A model generated the notes under the pieces. It did not search any database and was not told the origin of the DNA. It worked only from the letters and a program-made list of their open reading frames with translations. DNA of 50,138 nt from Candidatus Aquidulcis sp. (GTDB lineage: Bacteria > Chloroflexota > Limnocylindria > Limnocylindrales > Limnocylindraceae): positions 1-50,138 of the forward strand of contig RGCW01000005.1 in the NCBI GenBank assembly GCA_009919005.1, in the 5' to 3' direction. This document shows positions 9,409-18,728 of the stretch, piece after piece; the stretch's first letter is position 1; each line of letters starts with the position of its first letter. Both the position numbers and the translations under genes were made by a program.

Positions 9409-11439
9409 TTAGGCGTCGGCAACGATGGTCCGCGCGACCCGCTTCGCGACGGCGAGGATCGTGACCATCGGATTTACGCCGAGTGCCGTTGGGAAGAGCG
9501 ACCCATCTGCAACGTAGAGTCCCGCGATCAATCCGTCGTGCGGATCCTGGGGTCGAGGGCGCGCCGTACTGCGGACCCGGCCCCATGGGTCACAGACATG
9601 GTCATGCGGGTCGGAGCCCATGCGCGCGGTACCCATCTGATGGGCAGAGAAGACCGTGCCGCGGTTTGGCGCAAAGTCAAAGCGGTGAAGTCGGCGGAGA
9701 TAGACCTCGAGGGCCTCTGGGCCATCACTCCTCTTCCAACTCATTGGAGGCGACCCCGCAGCAATGATCTCACTCGCGCCAGCCGCCTCCGCGATCCGCG
9801 ACATGGAGCGAAGGGCATGGCGTAGTCCGCGCTCATCGCGGGGTGTGGTGCGGTAGCGAATCTCTGCAAAGCCCGCTCGGCTCGCCGAGACCGTTCCACC
9901 CGCATCATCTTTCACGATCGCAAGGAAGGGGGCGATGTATCGACCAAGTTTCATCAATCGCTCGTGCTCTGCACGTGAGGTCCATGGAATTCCAAGAGCG
10001 AGTAGCCCCGGATGGCCGGGAGCGCTTTCGATAATGTAGCCGTTCCGCTCTTCATCGGGATCAATGAAGCGGGAGCTCTTTGCAGCCTGCATGGTGCCCC
10101 GCCACATCTCAACCGGCTCCTCAAAGATGCCTGCCACAAGGCTAACGGGATGCAGACGCAGGTTCTTCCCGATTGCGGGATGCGTCAGTCCACTGCGTTG
10201 CAGTAGGACAGGGGTGCGTAGCGCCCCGCCCGCGACAACAACGGTTTTCGCGACGATTTCCAAATCACGGGGCGTGCCCGCTCGTGTGCCGAGCGTGGCG
10301 ATGGCTCCCTTCGCGACGCCATCCTTGACGATGAGTCGCTCTGCCTTGCAATCGGGCAGGATCCGCGCGCCGTGCGTCACGGCCTCTGCGAGATGGAGCC
10401 GTAGCGCAGACTGCTTCGATCCTGTTCGACAGCCAAAGGGGCAGGTGCCGCAGTCTCCACATTCGGCGCGATTCATTTGAATGCGTTCGCTACTCCAACC
10501 GAGCCGCTCGGCACCACGAATGATCGCCGCATCCTTCGGTGGAACATCTTGAGAGTCCTTCGCGCCGATCTCACGAAGGACGGTCGCCAAGTCACTAGCG
10601 AAGTCACGCCCCGCTGCGCCAGTGACACCGTGCTCTCCCTCCCACTCCTCGCGGACCGGCTCGGGGATCGGGATTGCCGTCATCCAATTGACGGTGGTGC
10701 CGCCGCCAACGGTGCCGCCAGCAAGGATGGCGATGTGCGCGTCAGCGGTTGCGGTAAAGCCAGAGTCCAGGTAGAGGCGCTCGTAGGCGTCGCGCTCCTT
10801 GGTTGGGAAGGTTGCCTCGGTGTAAAGGCCACCAGCTTCAATCACCAAAACTTCACGGCCGGCCGCGGCAAGGTCGCGCGCAACGCTGCCCCCGCCAGCA
10901 CCGGAGCCGATGATCAACACATCGACGGCGAGGCGCTCGGCGCGTCCTGGATTGAACGCTGTGATCTGCGTGACCTGCGTGGTGATGGGGTTGGGCGTCG
11001 GGTGATACTCAATACCACTCAGTCGCGTGCGGACGAGGTTATCGGCCGGCTCATCCGCGTCCGAGTAGGCAATAAATGAGAGCAGCTTGCGGAAGACGGC
11101 GGCCCCGCTGCGCAACATCGGAATGGGGTGTTGTACCCAGCGGCGGAGGAATTCATCGCGCTGCGCGGACTTCAACGCGCCGAATCGCGCGAGTCGACCT
11201 CCGATCAGCAGGCTACCCACGCGGGTATCAAGGAGGTTGAGTACGAGGCGCAGTTGTCCATGAAGGGCTGGGTCAACGACCTTGGCAATCGCCGTCTCCG
11301 CGGCCCCCGCTCGCTCAGCGCCGCCACCCGCGACGAAGCCTTCCGCGAGCGCGGCGAGGGTACGTCGCTGCGCGTCGGTGAAGATCCTCGCCGCCGGCGA
11401 GTCTGGCGGCGATTGAGTCGATCTCGTAGCGGGAGCCAT
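9409..11439 (-). CDS. GMC family oxidoreductase (long-chain alcohol oxidase / FAO-like) with Cys-rich motif
   Basis: FAD-binding VDVLIIGSGAGGGSVARDLAAAGREVLVIEAG; C-terminal GLYVADGSLFPTALGVNPMVTILAVAKRVA; internal CGDCGTCPFGC. Confidence 0.87.
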   Translation of the reverse strand: MAPATRSTQSPPDSPAARIFTDAQRRTLAALAEGFVAGGGAERAGAAETAIAKVVDPALHGQLRLVLNLLDTRVGSLLIGGRLARFGALKSAQRDEFLRRWVQHPIPMLRSGAAVFRKLLSFIAYSDADEPADNLVRTRLSGIEYHPTPNPITTQVTQITAFNPGRAERLAVDVLIIGSGAGGGSVARDLAAAGREVLVIEAGGLYTEATFPTKERDAYERLYLDSGFTATADAHIAILAGGTVGGGTTVNWMTAIPIPEPVREEWEGEHGVTGAAGRDFASDLATVLREIGAKDSQDVPPKDAAIIRGAERLGWSSERIQMNRAECGDCGTCPFGCRTGSKQSALRLHLAEAVTHGARILPDCKAERLIVKDGVAKGAIATLGTRAGTPRDLEIVAKTVVVAGGALRTPVLLQRSGLTHPAIGKNLRLHPVSLVAGIFEEPVEMWRGTMQAAKSSRFIDPDEERNGYIIESAPGHPGLLALGIPWTSRAEHERLMKLGRYIAPFLAIVKDDAGGTVSASRAGFAEIRYRTTPRDERGLRHALRSMSRIAEAAGASEIIAAGSPPMSWKRSDGPEALEVYLRRLHRFDFAPNRGTVFSAHQMGTARMGSDPHDHVCDPWGRVRSTARPRPQDPHDGLIAGLYVADGSLFPTALGVNPMVTILAVAKRVARTIVADA

Positions 11440-11510
11440 GAGGCATATCTTGCATCGTTACGGGTAGGTCGGCTGACGGTGTCGCGTCGCTGGGGTACGA
11501 TCGCCTCCGT

Positions 11511-11582
11511 TGGCGCGTGGCCAAGCGGTAAGGCACCTGCCTCTGGAGCAGGGGATCCTAGGTTCGAATCCTAGCGCGCCAG
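11511..11582 (+). tRNA. tRNA-Gln (CTG), CCA encoded at 11583-11585
   Basis: Acceptor TGGCGCG/CGCGCCA, anticodon stem CCTGC/GCAGG with loop CTCTGGA, T-loop TTCGAAT in stem CTAGG/CCTAG. Confidence 0.94.
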
Positions 11583-11608
11583 CCAACTCTCCTACCGAAC
11601 GTGGGCGC

Positions 11609-12607
11609 TTAGCGCAGTGTGTCGAGCCACCCACCAACCGCCGTCACGAACCCCGAAACATCCTCTTCAAACGGCACGTGGCCAACGCCTGGCATCACCT
11701 CCCACGTCGCTGCGGGCAGGTCTCGGTGGAGCACCTCACCGCTGGCCAACGGCACCCACGTGTCGTCGCTTCCCCAAAGGATCAGCGTTTGCGGATTGCC
11801 TGCCGCCGCACTGAGCGTGGCAATCGATTCTGGGAGTGTGTTCCCTGCGCCATCGCGAACGATTCCGAGAAGCGCCAGATCCCAATCTTGAAGGTGCGTC
11901 GAGGCGGCGTAGCCATCGACCAGCCCTTCGCGATTCACCACCCCCGTAACCGCAAAGGCTGACGAGAGCAGCTCGGCGAATGTCGCTGGGGTAAACGCGT
12001 TGCGGATTGCGATCCGAGCGATGCGTCGGATCGGTGGCACCTTAAGCAGCACACTCGCCGCTGATGGTGAACGGCTGACCCCACCCTTCGGTTGTGCAAC
12101 CGCGGCATCAATGTAGGCCAGGCCCGCTACGCGTTCTGGGGCCAGGGCGAGCATCCAGCTGATCACATTTCCGCCCATGCTGTGACCGAGTAAAACGGCG
12201 CGATCAACGTGGAGCTGATCGAGGACCTCAAGCGCGAAGGTGGCGTGTGCCTTGTGGCTGTAATCGCGCTCCCAGGACTTTTCGGAGAGGCCAAAGCCTG
12301 GAAGGTCAATCGCAATCACGTGCCATCCGCGTGCGGCGAGTGGCGCCATCACCTCGCGGTAGCCGAAGGTGCTGCCGCCGAAGCCGTGGATGAGCAGGAG
12401 GGCAGGATCGCGCGGATCACCCGCCTCAGCGACCACGCTTTGCACTCCATTGGCGGTGATGATGCGTGCGCCGGGCGCGGCGGCATATGAGAGCAGCTCC
12501 ACAGGGTCGGCATCAGCACCCTTCGGTACGTCAACAAGGTAGGGGAGTGTCATCACCGTTGCGAGAACGACGAGGAGTACGATTCCGATCCTGCGTAGTT
12601 GCCTCAT
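11609..12607 (-). CDS. Alpha/beta fold hydrolase, membrane-anchored N-terminus
   Basis: LLIHGFGGSTFGYREVMAPLAARGWHVIAIDLPGFGLSEK; nucleophile elbow LLGHSMGGN; terminal GVGHVPFEE. Confidence 0.9.
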   Translation of the reverse strand: MRQLRRIGIVLLVVLATVMTLPYLVDVPKGADADPVELLSYAAAPGARIITANGVQSVVAEAGDPRDPALLLIHGFGGSTFGYREVMAPLAARGWHVIAIDLPGFGLSEKSWERDYSHKAHATFALEVLDQLHVDRAVLLGHSMGGNVISWMLALAPERVAGLAYIDAAVAQPKGGVSRSPSAASVLLKVPPIRRIARIAIRNAFTPATFAELLSSAFAVTGVVNREGLVDGYAASTHLQDWDLALLGIVRDGAGNTLPESIATLSAAAGNPQTLILWGSDDTWVPLASGEVLHRDLPAATWEVMPGVGHVPFEEDVSGFVTAVGGWLDTLR

Positions 12608-12665
12608 GTCACTGAGGATAGCGTGCTGATAACAGGGCGGTAATCCGCTTCGCTAGAATGGGGTC

Positions 12666-13100
12666 ATGAGCAGCATTCGCGTCCTCTTCCTCTGTACCCA
12701 TAACAGTGCCCGTTCACAGATCGCCGAAGCGCTCCTACGTTCTCGTGGGGGTGGGGACTTTGAGGTAGAGAGTGCGGGGACAGAGGCAACACTGGTTCGT
12801 CCGCATGCGCTAACGGTGCTCGCTGAGATTGGCATTGATGCGTCGGCCCAAACGAGCAAGACCCTGCACCGCTTCCTTGATGAGCCCTTTGATTATGTTA
12901 TCACCGTCTGCGACGCGGCAAATGATGCCTGCCCAATATTCCCAAATGGCGGTCAGCGCGAGCACTGGTCGCTCCCCGACCCGTCCAAGGTTGGCGGCAG
13001 TGAAGAGCGTCAGCTAGAGGCGTATCGCGATGTGCGCGACGATCTGGAGATTCGCATCATGGACTTCATCCGCCGTGCAAGATCGGGAGCGACGGCCTAG
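12666..13100 (+). CDS. arsC: Arsenate reductase ArsC / low-Mr protein-tyrosine-phosphatase family
   Basis: VLFLCTHNSARSQIAEALLR with C-x5-R P-loop; VITVCDAANDACPIFP; HWSLPDPS. Confidence 0.87.
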   Translation: MSSIRVLFLCTHNSARSQIAEALLRSRGGGDFEVESAGTEATLVRPHALTVLAEIGIDASAQTSKTLHRFLDEPFDYVITVCDAANDACPIFPNGGQREHWSLPDPSKVGGSEERQLEAYRDVRDDLEIRIMDFIRRARSGATA

Positions 13101-14311
13101 CGACGACCTCGCTGCAGGCGAATCATCTGCGCTTTGGCGATCAAGTCCCGCGGGAAGTCGAGCAAGATCGGTTCATAGCCCAGTGGAATCTCCATGTGGA
13201 GTCCGGCCTTGGTCAACTTTCGAACCAAACTCAACTTGTCCATCTCGTCTGGTGCAACGAAGCTCACCGCTTCACCGAGCGCTCCGGCACGACCAGTTCG
13301 ACCGATGCGGTGGACGTAGTCTTCAGGATCAAACGGGAGCTCGAAGTTAACGACGGCGGGGAGCGCCTCAATATCGAGGCCTCGCGCTGCAACGTCTGTT
13401 GCAACCATGACACGAGCCTCACCCGCCTTGAAGGCGGCAAGGGCGCGGTTGCGCTGCTTTTGGTCTTTGTCACCATGAATCTCTACCACTGTGTGTCCCT
13501 CACGATGTAGGAAGTCACCGAGGCGATTGGCCTCGACCTTGCGATTGACGAACACCAGAGCCTGCTCCCAGGTCTTTGTGCGCAGCAGGTCGCTCAGGAG
13601 CTGTCGCCTGCGACGGTCATCAACAGCCATGATGACCTGCCGCACGTTCTCATTTGTCTGGTTTCGCCGCGCTACTTCAATGGTGATGGGATCACGAAGG
13701 AAGTCTTGCGCTAAGGCCCGAATTGGCTCAGAGAAGGTGGCTGAGAAGAGGAGGCTTTGTCGCTGCTTCGGGATCAAGGCGAGGATGCGCTTCAGATCAG
13801 GCATGAAGCCCATATCGAGCATGCGGTCCGCCTCATCGAGGACCAAGATCGATACCTGAGAGAGGTTGACCGTCTTGGAGTTGGCGTGATCAAGGAGTCG
13901 CCCAGGTGTTGCGATGAGGATCTCCAGTCCCGCCAGGAGCATCTTCTGCTGAGGGGGCATCGGCACCCCTCCGTACACGACGCCGCTGCGAAGTGGCAGA
14001 TGCCGACCGTAGGTGCCAGCGCTCTCTGCGATCTGGACGGCAAGCTCGCGAGTTGGAGTGAGCACGAGCGCCCTCACTGGGTGTCGCGCGGGACTTGGCG
14101 ACGACGAGGCCAGCGGCTTTAACAGTTGGAGGATCGGCAGCACGAAGGCCGCCGTCTTCCCCGTGCCCGTTTGGGCCGCCCCGAGAAGGTCGCGCCCCTG
14201 CAGGACGTGCGGAATCGCCTGGGCCTGGATTGGGGTCGGTTCGCTGTACCCCTCGTCAGCGACGGCTCGTAGGAGTTCTGGGGCAAGTCCAAGCTCAGAG
14301 AAGTCGGGCAT
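13097..14311 (-). CDS. DEAD/DEAH box ATP-dependent RNA helicase
   Basis: AQTGTGKTAAF, LVLTPTRELAVQI, VLDEADRMLD, SATF, HRIGRTGRAG. True start MPDFSELGL at 14311, not the ORF start 14425. Confidence 0.93.
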   Translation of the reverse strand: MPDFSELGLAPELLRAVADEGYSEPTPIQAQAIPHVLQGRDLLGAAQTGTGKTAAFVLPILQLLKPLASSSPSPARHPVRALVLTPTRELAVQIAESAGTYGRHLPLRSGVVYGGVPMPPQQKMLLAGLEILIATPGRLLDHANSKTVNLSQVSILVLDEADRMLDMGFMPDLKRILALIPKQRQSLLFSATFSEPIRALAQDFLRDPITIEVARRNQTNENVRQVIMAVDDRRRRQLLSDLLRTKTWEQALVFVNRKVEANRLGDFLHREGHTVVEIHGDKDQKQRNRALAAFKAGEARVMVATDVAARGLDIEALPAVVNFELPFDPEDYVHRIGRTGRAGALGEAVSFVAPDEMDKLSLVRKLTKAGLHMEIPLGYEPILLDFPRDLIAKAQMIRLQRGRR

Positions 14312-14363
14312 CAGTTGGTCAAGACTACCCGAGAGCGGCGAGAAGGGTGCGATGATCACGGCG

Positions 14364-15638
14364 ATGAATGAGCAAGACACGCTTCTTGGAGGACTTGCGC
14401 CGGCGCGACCCCTCGCTGCTCGCATGCGCCCAACCTCGCTTGATGAGGTTGTAGGTCAAGCGGCGCTCGTGGATCACGGCGCGCCGTTGCGACTTCTGCT
14501 GGAACGTGGGGAGGCACCGTCGCTTCTACTCTGGGGGCCGCCCGGGAGCGGAAAATCAACGCTCGCCGCGGTGATCGCGGCTTCCGTAAAGGCGGTTCCC
14601 ACAAGTCTCTCAGCAACAAGCGACGGCGTGGCTGAGGTGCGCAAGGCGGTGGCGGCTGCAGTGGAGCGCAGGGAGCACGGCGAGCAAACGCTCCTCTTCA
14701 TTGATGAGCTCCATCGATTCTCACGGACGCAACAGGATGCACTTCTGCCGCACGTTGAGGCGGGAACGATCATTCTCATCGGCGCAACGACTGAGCCCCC
14801 ACCACGCGCGATCTCGCCGGCACTCCTTTCGCGGATGCGCACATTCCGACTTACTCCCCTGAGTAGCGACGACCTCAGCGTTCTGGTAGACCGAGCGCTC
14901 AACGACAAGCGCGGCCTCGCCGGCGCGTTCAGCGTTACCGATGACGCGCGGCGGCAACTCATTGGCTACGCGTCTGGGGACGCCCGCCGGCTCTTGGCAC
15001 TGCTCGAGTTAGCGTCGGTGATGGCGGGTGATTCAACAGAGATCACGCCGCGCGAGGTACTGCTGGCAGCCCAAGATCGAAGTCTCCCGTACGACCAGTC
15101 GGGGGTCACCTCCGCGCTGATCAAGAGCATTCGCGGCAACGATCCAGATGCGGCGATTTGGTGGCTCGCCACCGCGCTTGAAGCTGGCGAAGATCCGCGA
15201 GTGATTGCCCGTCGACTACTCGTCTCGGCTTCGGAAGATGTGGGCAATGCCGATCCCGCTGCACTTCCACTCGCCGTCGCGGCGGCCCAGGTTGTTGAAC
15301 TTGCTGGATCTCCAGAGTGCGAATGGGCGCTGGCTCAGGCGGTGACGTATCTCGCCTCTACGCAGAAGTCGCCCCGTGCTGGAGAGGCGCTCAACGCCGC
15401 ACGTGCGCACCTAGCAAATGTGGGACAACTGCCCGTGCCTGGTCACCTGCGCGCTACGGCGAAAACCTATCAGTCGCCGCATGCGGCGGGGGAGCCATTT
15501 GATCTTGTGCAGGAGTACCTGCCGTCAGCTGTTGGATCACTACGGCTCTATGAGCCGTCTGGCGTTGGGGCCGAGGCGGATCTGCGAGCGCGAATCGCCG
15601 CACTGCGCGCAGCGCGCGCCAAGGACTCAAGCGCCTAG
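14364..15638 (+). CDS. rarA: Replication-associated recombination protein A (RarA/MgsA AAA ATPase)
   Basis: LAARMRPTSLDEVVGQAALV, LLWGPPGSGKSTLA, LFIDELHRFSRTQQDALLPHVEAGTIILIGATTE. Start taken at MNEQDTLLGG (14364); the ORF-track extension to 14013 overlaps the helicase. Confidence 0.92.
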   Translation: MNEQDTLLGGLAPARPLAARMRPTSLDEVVGQAALVDHGAPLRLLLERGEAPSLLLWGPPGSGKSTLAAVIAASVKAVPTSLSATSDGVAEVRKAVAAAVERREHGEQTLLFIDELHRFSRTQQDALLPHVEAGTIILIGATTEPPPRAISPALLSRMRTFRLTPLSSDDLSVLVDRALNDKRGLAGAFSVTDDARRQLIGYASGDARRLLALLELASVMAGDSTEITPREVLLAAQDRSLPYDQSGVTSALIKSIRGNDPDAAIWWLATALEAGEDPRVIARRLLVSASEDVGNADPAALPLAVAAAQVVELAGSPECEWALAQAVTYLASTQKSPRAGEALNAARAHLANVGQLPVPGHLRATAKTYQSPHAAGEPFDLVQEYLPSAVGSLRLYEPSGVGAEADLRARIAALRAARAKDSSA

Positions 15639-16444
15639 GCGAGTCCGTGCGCGAGGAGGAGGTCGCGATTCGCCAAGATCTCCGCCGTTGCTCCATCTGC
15701 GACGATCACTCCCCGATCAACCACGATGCTCCGAGGGAATGCGGCGCGCGCGAGATCAAGATCGTGGGTGCTCACGATTAGCGTCTGCGTCAAGGAGTTC
15801 AACAGGTGAATGAGATCACGTCGCCCACGCGGGTCAAGACCTGCTGAGGGCTCGTCAAACACCAAGACGCTTGGGTTCATGGCAAGCACAGTGGCGAGCG
15901 CAACGCGTTTCCGCTGGCCGATTGAGAGTCGCATCGGCGCGCGTTGGGCAAGATCAAGTGCGCCAACGGAACCAAGGGCTGCCTCAACACGTTCGTGGAT
16001 GGCAGCGGCGTTGAGCCCCATGTGGGTCGGCCCAAAGGCGACGTCGTCCCACACTGTCGGGCTGAAGAGCTGGTCGTCGGGATCCTGAAAGACGAGCCCC
16101 ACCTCGGCGCGGATCCGGCCGATCGTTTCGTTTGAGACCTGCATCCCCGCAACAGTGACGGAGCCATGTGTTGGACGGTGGATGCCGTTGAGGTGCAGCA
16201 TGAGCGTGCTCTTTCCAGCGCCATTCGGCCCGAGCAGCGCTACTTTCTCGCCGCCGCTGATGGCAAGGTCGACACCCCGCAGCGCCTCAGTGCCATCGGG
16301 ATAGCGAAAGTGCAAATGCGAAATAGCGATGCTGCCGTCGCCCGACGGGGCGATCGTGGCGTCGTGCGCATGGTCGTGCCCGTGGCTGTGCGGTTGAGGA
16401 AGGCCCGGATGCGTGTGCGGATGTTCGTGCTGTTCGCTCATCAA
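15635..16444 (-). CDS. cbiO: Energy-coupling factor ABC transporter ATPase (CbiO) with His-rich N-terminus
   Basis: Walker A LLGPNGAGKSTLMLHLNGI, VFQDPDDQLFSPTVWDDVAFGP, signature LSIGQRKRVALATVLAM, Walker B VLVFDEPSAGLD. First ~28 aa carry nine His. Confidence 0.93.
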   Translation of the reverse strand: MMSEQHEHPHTHPGLPQPHSHGHDHAHDATIAPSGDGSIAISHLHFRYPDGTEALRGVDLAISGGEKVALLGPNGAGKSTLMLHLNGIHRPTHGSVTVAGMQVSNETIGRIRAEVGLVFQDPDDQLFSPTVWDDVAFGPTHMGLNAAAIHERVEAALGSVGALDLAQRAPMRLSIGQRKRVALATVLAMNPSVLVFDEPSAGLDPRGRRDLIHLLNSLTQTLIVSTHDLDLARAAFPRSIVVDRGVIVADGATAEILANRDLLLAHGLA

Positions 16445-16450
16445 TGCACC

Positions 16451-17233
16451 CTACAGCCGCGGGAGTAGTGCGCCACACAGCCAGATCGCTGTGACGAGCA
16501 GAAGCGAAGCCAGAACCTTCACCGTGAGGCGCGAATCAGGAGAGGGCAGGGTTCCAACTGAGAGTGAGCCAGTGGCGCCCCGGGAAACCGCGGCCTCTTC
16601 AATTCGTTGGGCTCGAGCATAGGCGCGTAAGAAAAGCGCGCCTACCAGGTTTCCGGTTGTCCGGGCACGCCAGCCGATACTTCCGCCAACGCGCTCTCGA
16701 CCAACGCCTAGTGGGCTTGCAGAGCGAGAGGTTCGGGCTCGGATCATGCGCCGCGCCTCATCGCGGAGAAGTTCAAGGTAGCGAATGGTGAGGCCCGCAC
16801 TCGTCGCCAGAGCTTCTGGAAGTCGAAGTCTGCGGAGTGCCGTCACGATCGCTGGGGCGTCTACATAGGTGACCAACACGATGGAGGCTTGTACGCTCAC
16901 CCAGGCCTTCAGCACCGCGGATAAAGCGATACGTATGCCAGCCCCAGAGATGCTCAGATCGAGCGGGCCAATCGCGCCGCTCCAGACGATCTCATCAGTG
17001 CGCAGAAAGACGATCGGGAGTGCAGCCACGACAAATGGCAGAGCGATGCCGCCACGTCGCGCGAGTCGCATCGGCGGAATGCCGATAAGCGCGCCAGCCA
17101 CGGCTACAGCGATCCAGCTGATGAGCATGGCCAGATATGCGCCCAAGGGGAGGAGGGCCACGGTGACGATGAACATGAGCGTCGCAACGACCGCAGCGCG
17201 AGCGTCGAAGGATCTCGGTTGGACTCGATTCAC
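16451..17233 (-). CDS. cbiQ: ECF transporter transmembrane subunit CbiQ
   Basis: Multi-TM protein between cbiO and cbiM; characteristic DEARRMIRARTSR / GNLVGALFLRAYARAQRIEEAAVSRG region. Confidence 0.87.
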   Translation of the reverse strand: MNRVQPRSFDARAAVVATLMFIVTVALLPLGAYLAMLISWIAVAVAGALIGIPPMRLARRGGIALPFVVAALPIVFLRTDEIVWSGAIGPLDLSISGAGIRIALSAVLKAWVSVQASIVLVTYVDAPAIVTALRRLRLPEALATSAGLTIRYLELLRDEARRMIRARTSRSASPLGVGRERVGGSIGWRARTTGNLVGALFLRAYARAQRIEEAAVSRGATGSLSVGTLPSPDSRLTVKVLASLLLVTAIWLCGALLPRL

Positions 17234-18174
17234 TTCTGCAGGGTCCTAGACTTCGCCAGCCTGGTGAGTCCCAGCAGCAGCCCCGCGATCACGCTGGCAC
17301 CAATTAGCGCCGCAACGATCGTTGAGCTCGCTCCGTCTAGTCCTGGGATTGCGTAGCCGGCGAAGAGATTGAGCGGGGCCTCCGCCTCCCTCGTCGAGAA
17401 TCCGAGCGCCGCCGCAACCGCGTTGAGCCCATCGGGTTCCGTTGAGGCGAAGAGGGCAGCGAGCGCGATCACCACGACGACCACGCTCGTACCCGAGACA
17501 AGCCTACGAAGCGGTGAGGGTTGGTGATCAGTCTCTGCGCCGAGGATGTCTGGCGCGGTTGTGGCAATAAAGGTGAGCGCGGCAACCGTGATCAGCGCTT
17601 CGCCAATGCCGATGAGTGCGTGGACTCCAAGCATTGCTGGGAGTCCAACTGCAATATCTGTCGTCCCGGAGAGCCCAAGCTGAAGGGTCACCACGCCAGC
17701 ACTTGTCACGACGGAGAGCCATCCAGCAACTCCCGCAGCGGCGATGCCGACTCCACGTCGACCACCGAAGGCGTCGGCGAGGGCACGGGCGGTCAGCGAG
17801 CCGCCGAGTGTGCCGAGGATGCCCATATTGAAAATGTTGGCACCGAGTGCGAGCAGGCCACCATCTTGAAAGAGCAGAGCCTGAACGCCGACAACCGTTG
17901 TCATGACGACGGTACCCGCCCACGGGCCGAGTAGGTAGCCGGCGAGCACACCACCAAGTAGGTGTCCGCTGGTGCCCGCGGCGACCGGGAAGTTAAACAT
18001 CTGCGCCGCGAAGATGAATGCTCCGACGAGACCCATCAGAATCGGTCGCCCAGTGGCCCCGTGAGTTGCCTCGCCCGCCGCAAGTCGACGGAGAGAGATC
18101 CCGACGAGCACGGCGGTCAACACCCAAAGTGCAAGGGCAAGCTGCGGAGCGAGAAAGCCGTCGGGCAGGTGCAT
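17230..18174 (-). CDS. cbiM: Cobalt/nickel ECF transporter substrate-capture protein CbiM with C-terminal CbiN/PDGL-like domain
   Basis: MHLPDGFLAPQLALALW N-terminus with conserved His2; STEPDGLNAVAAALGF in the C-terminal part. Start placed at 18174 so that His is residue 2 (ORF track start 18186). Confidence 0.88.
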   Translation of the reverse strand: MHLPDGFLAPQLALALWVLTAVLVGISLRRLAAGEATHGATGRPILMGLVGAFIFAAQMFNFPVAAGTSGHLLGGVLAGYLLGPWAGTVVMTTVVGVQALLFQDGGLLALGANIFNMGILGTLGGSLTARALADAFGGRRGVGIAAAGVAGWLSVVTSAGVVTLQLGLSGTTDIAVGLPAMLGVHALIGIGEALITVAALTFIATTAPDILGAETDHQPSPLRRLVSGTSVVVVVIALAALFASTEPDGLNAVAAALGFSTREAEAPLNLFAGYAIPGLDGASSTIVAALIGASVIAGLLLGLTRLAKSRTLQK

Positions 18175-18200
18175 GGTATGGATCACCCAGCGAGTCTATC

Positions 18201-18212
18201 GCAACACGTTGC
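18201..18212. promoter_or_regulatory. Candidate Fur-family operator GCAAC-AC-GTTGC between cbiM and fur
   Basis: Perfect 5+5 inverted repeat in the short divergent intergenic region. Reverse strand reads TTGCAA-CGTG-TTGCGA. Confidence 0.5.
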
Positions 18213-18238
18213 AATAAGCCATCCCGTATCCTGACGGC

Positions 18239-18697
18239 ATGACTGGCGCACCAGACCCTCGCGAGAGCCTCGCCACCCGCCTGCAGGCGGCGGTGCAGGC
18301 GCGCGGTCAGCGCTGGACGGAGCAGCGGCAGTTGATCGCCGACGTGCTCGCCGCCTCCGATGGCCACGCCACCGGGGCTGAGCTGGTGGAACGTGTGCGG
18401 GCCGCAGATCCCTCGGCAACTCCCTCAACGGTCTATCGCACCCTCGATCTTCTCGAGGAGCTTGGGTTCGCCACTCACCACCATGGTGTGGATGGGCGAG
18501 AGACCTATCACTTGGAGGAGGTCGTCGCGCACGGGCACGTGCACTGCAACGGCTGTGGGGCCGAGGTGGAACTGGATGCTGACGCGGCAAAGCCGATCCT
18601 CACCGCAATTGAGCGTGCTACCGGGTACGCCGCCGACCTTGACCACCTCTCGCTTCAGGGGCGCTGCCCCTCGTGCCGAGCCGCCGCCGCACGGTAG
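18239..18697 (+). CDS. Fur family metalloregulator (Fur/Zur/Nur)
   Basis: RWTEQRQLIADVLAASDGHATGAELVERVRAADPSATPSTVYRTLDLLEELG; HHG...ETYHLEE..HGHVHCNGCGAEVEL; CPSC. Confidence 0.92.
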   Translation: MTGAPDPRESLATRLQAAVQARGQRWTEQRQLIADVLAASDGHATGAELVERVRAADPSATPSTVYRTLDLLEELGFATHHHGVDGRETYHLEEVVAHGHVHCNGCGAEVELDADAAKPILTAIERATGYAADLDHLSLQGRCPSCRAAAAR

Positions 18698-18709
18698 ACT
18701 CAACGCGAT

Positions 18710-18728
18710 GGCACACCGCTTGTGTGCC
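18710..18728 (+). other. 5'UTR hairpin upstream of ALDH (GGCACAC-CGCTT-GTGTGCC)
   Basis: Perfect 7-bp stem with 5-nt loop, between the -10-like TAGACT (18695-18700) and the ALDH start. Confidence 0.6.

Noticed and set aside
14013-14363. N-terminal extension of the rarA ORF
   Set aside because: Overlaps the divergent DEAD helicase; RarA similarity begins at MNEQDTLLGG (14364).
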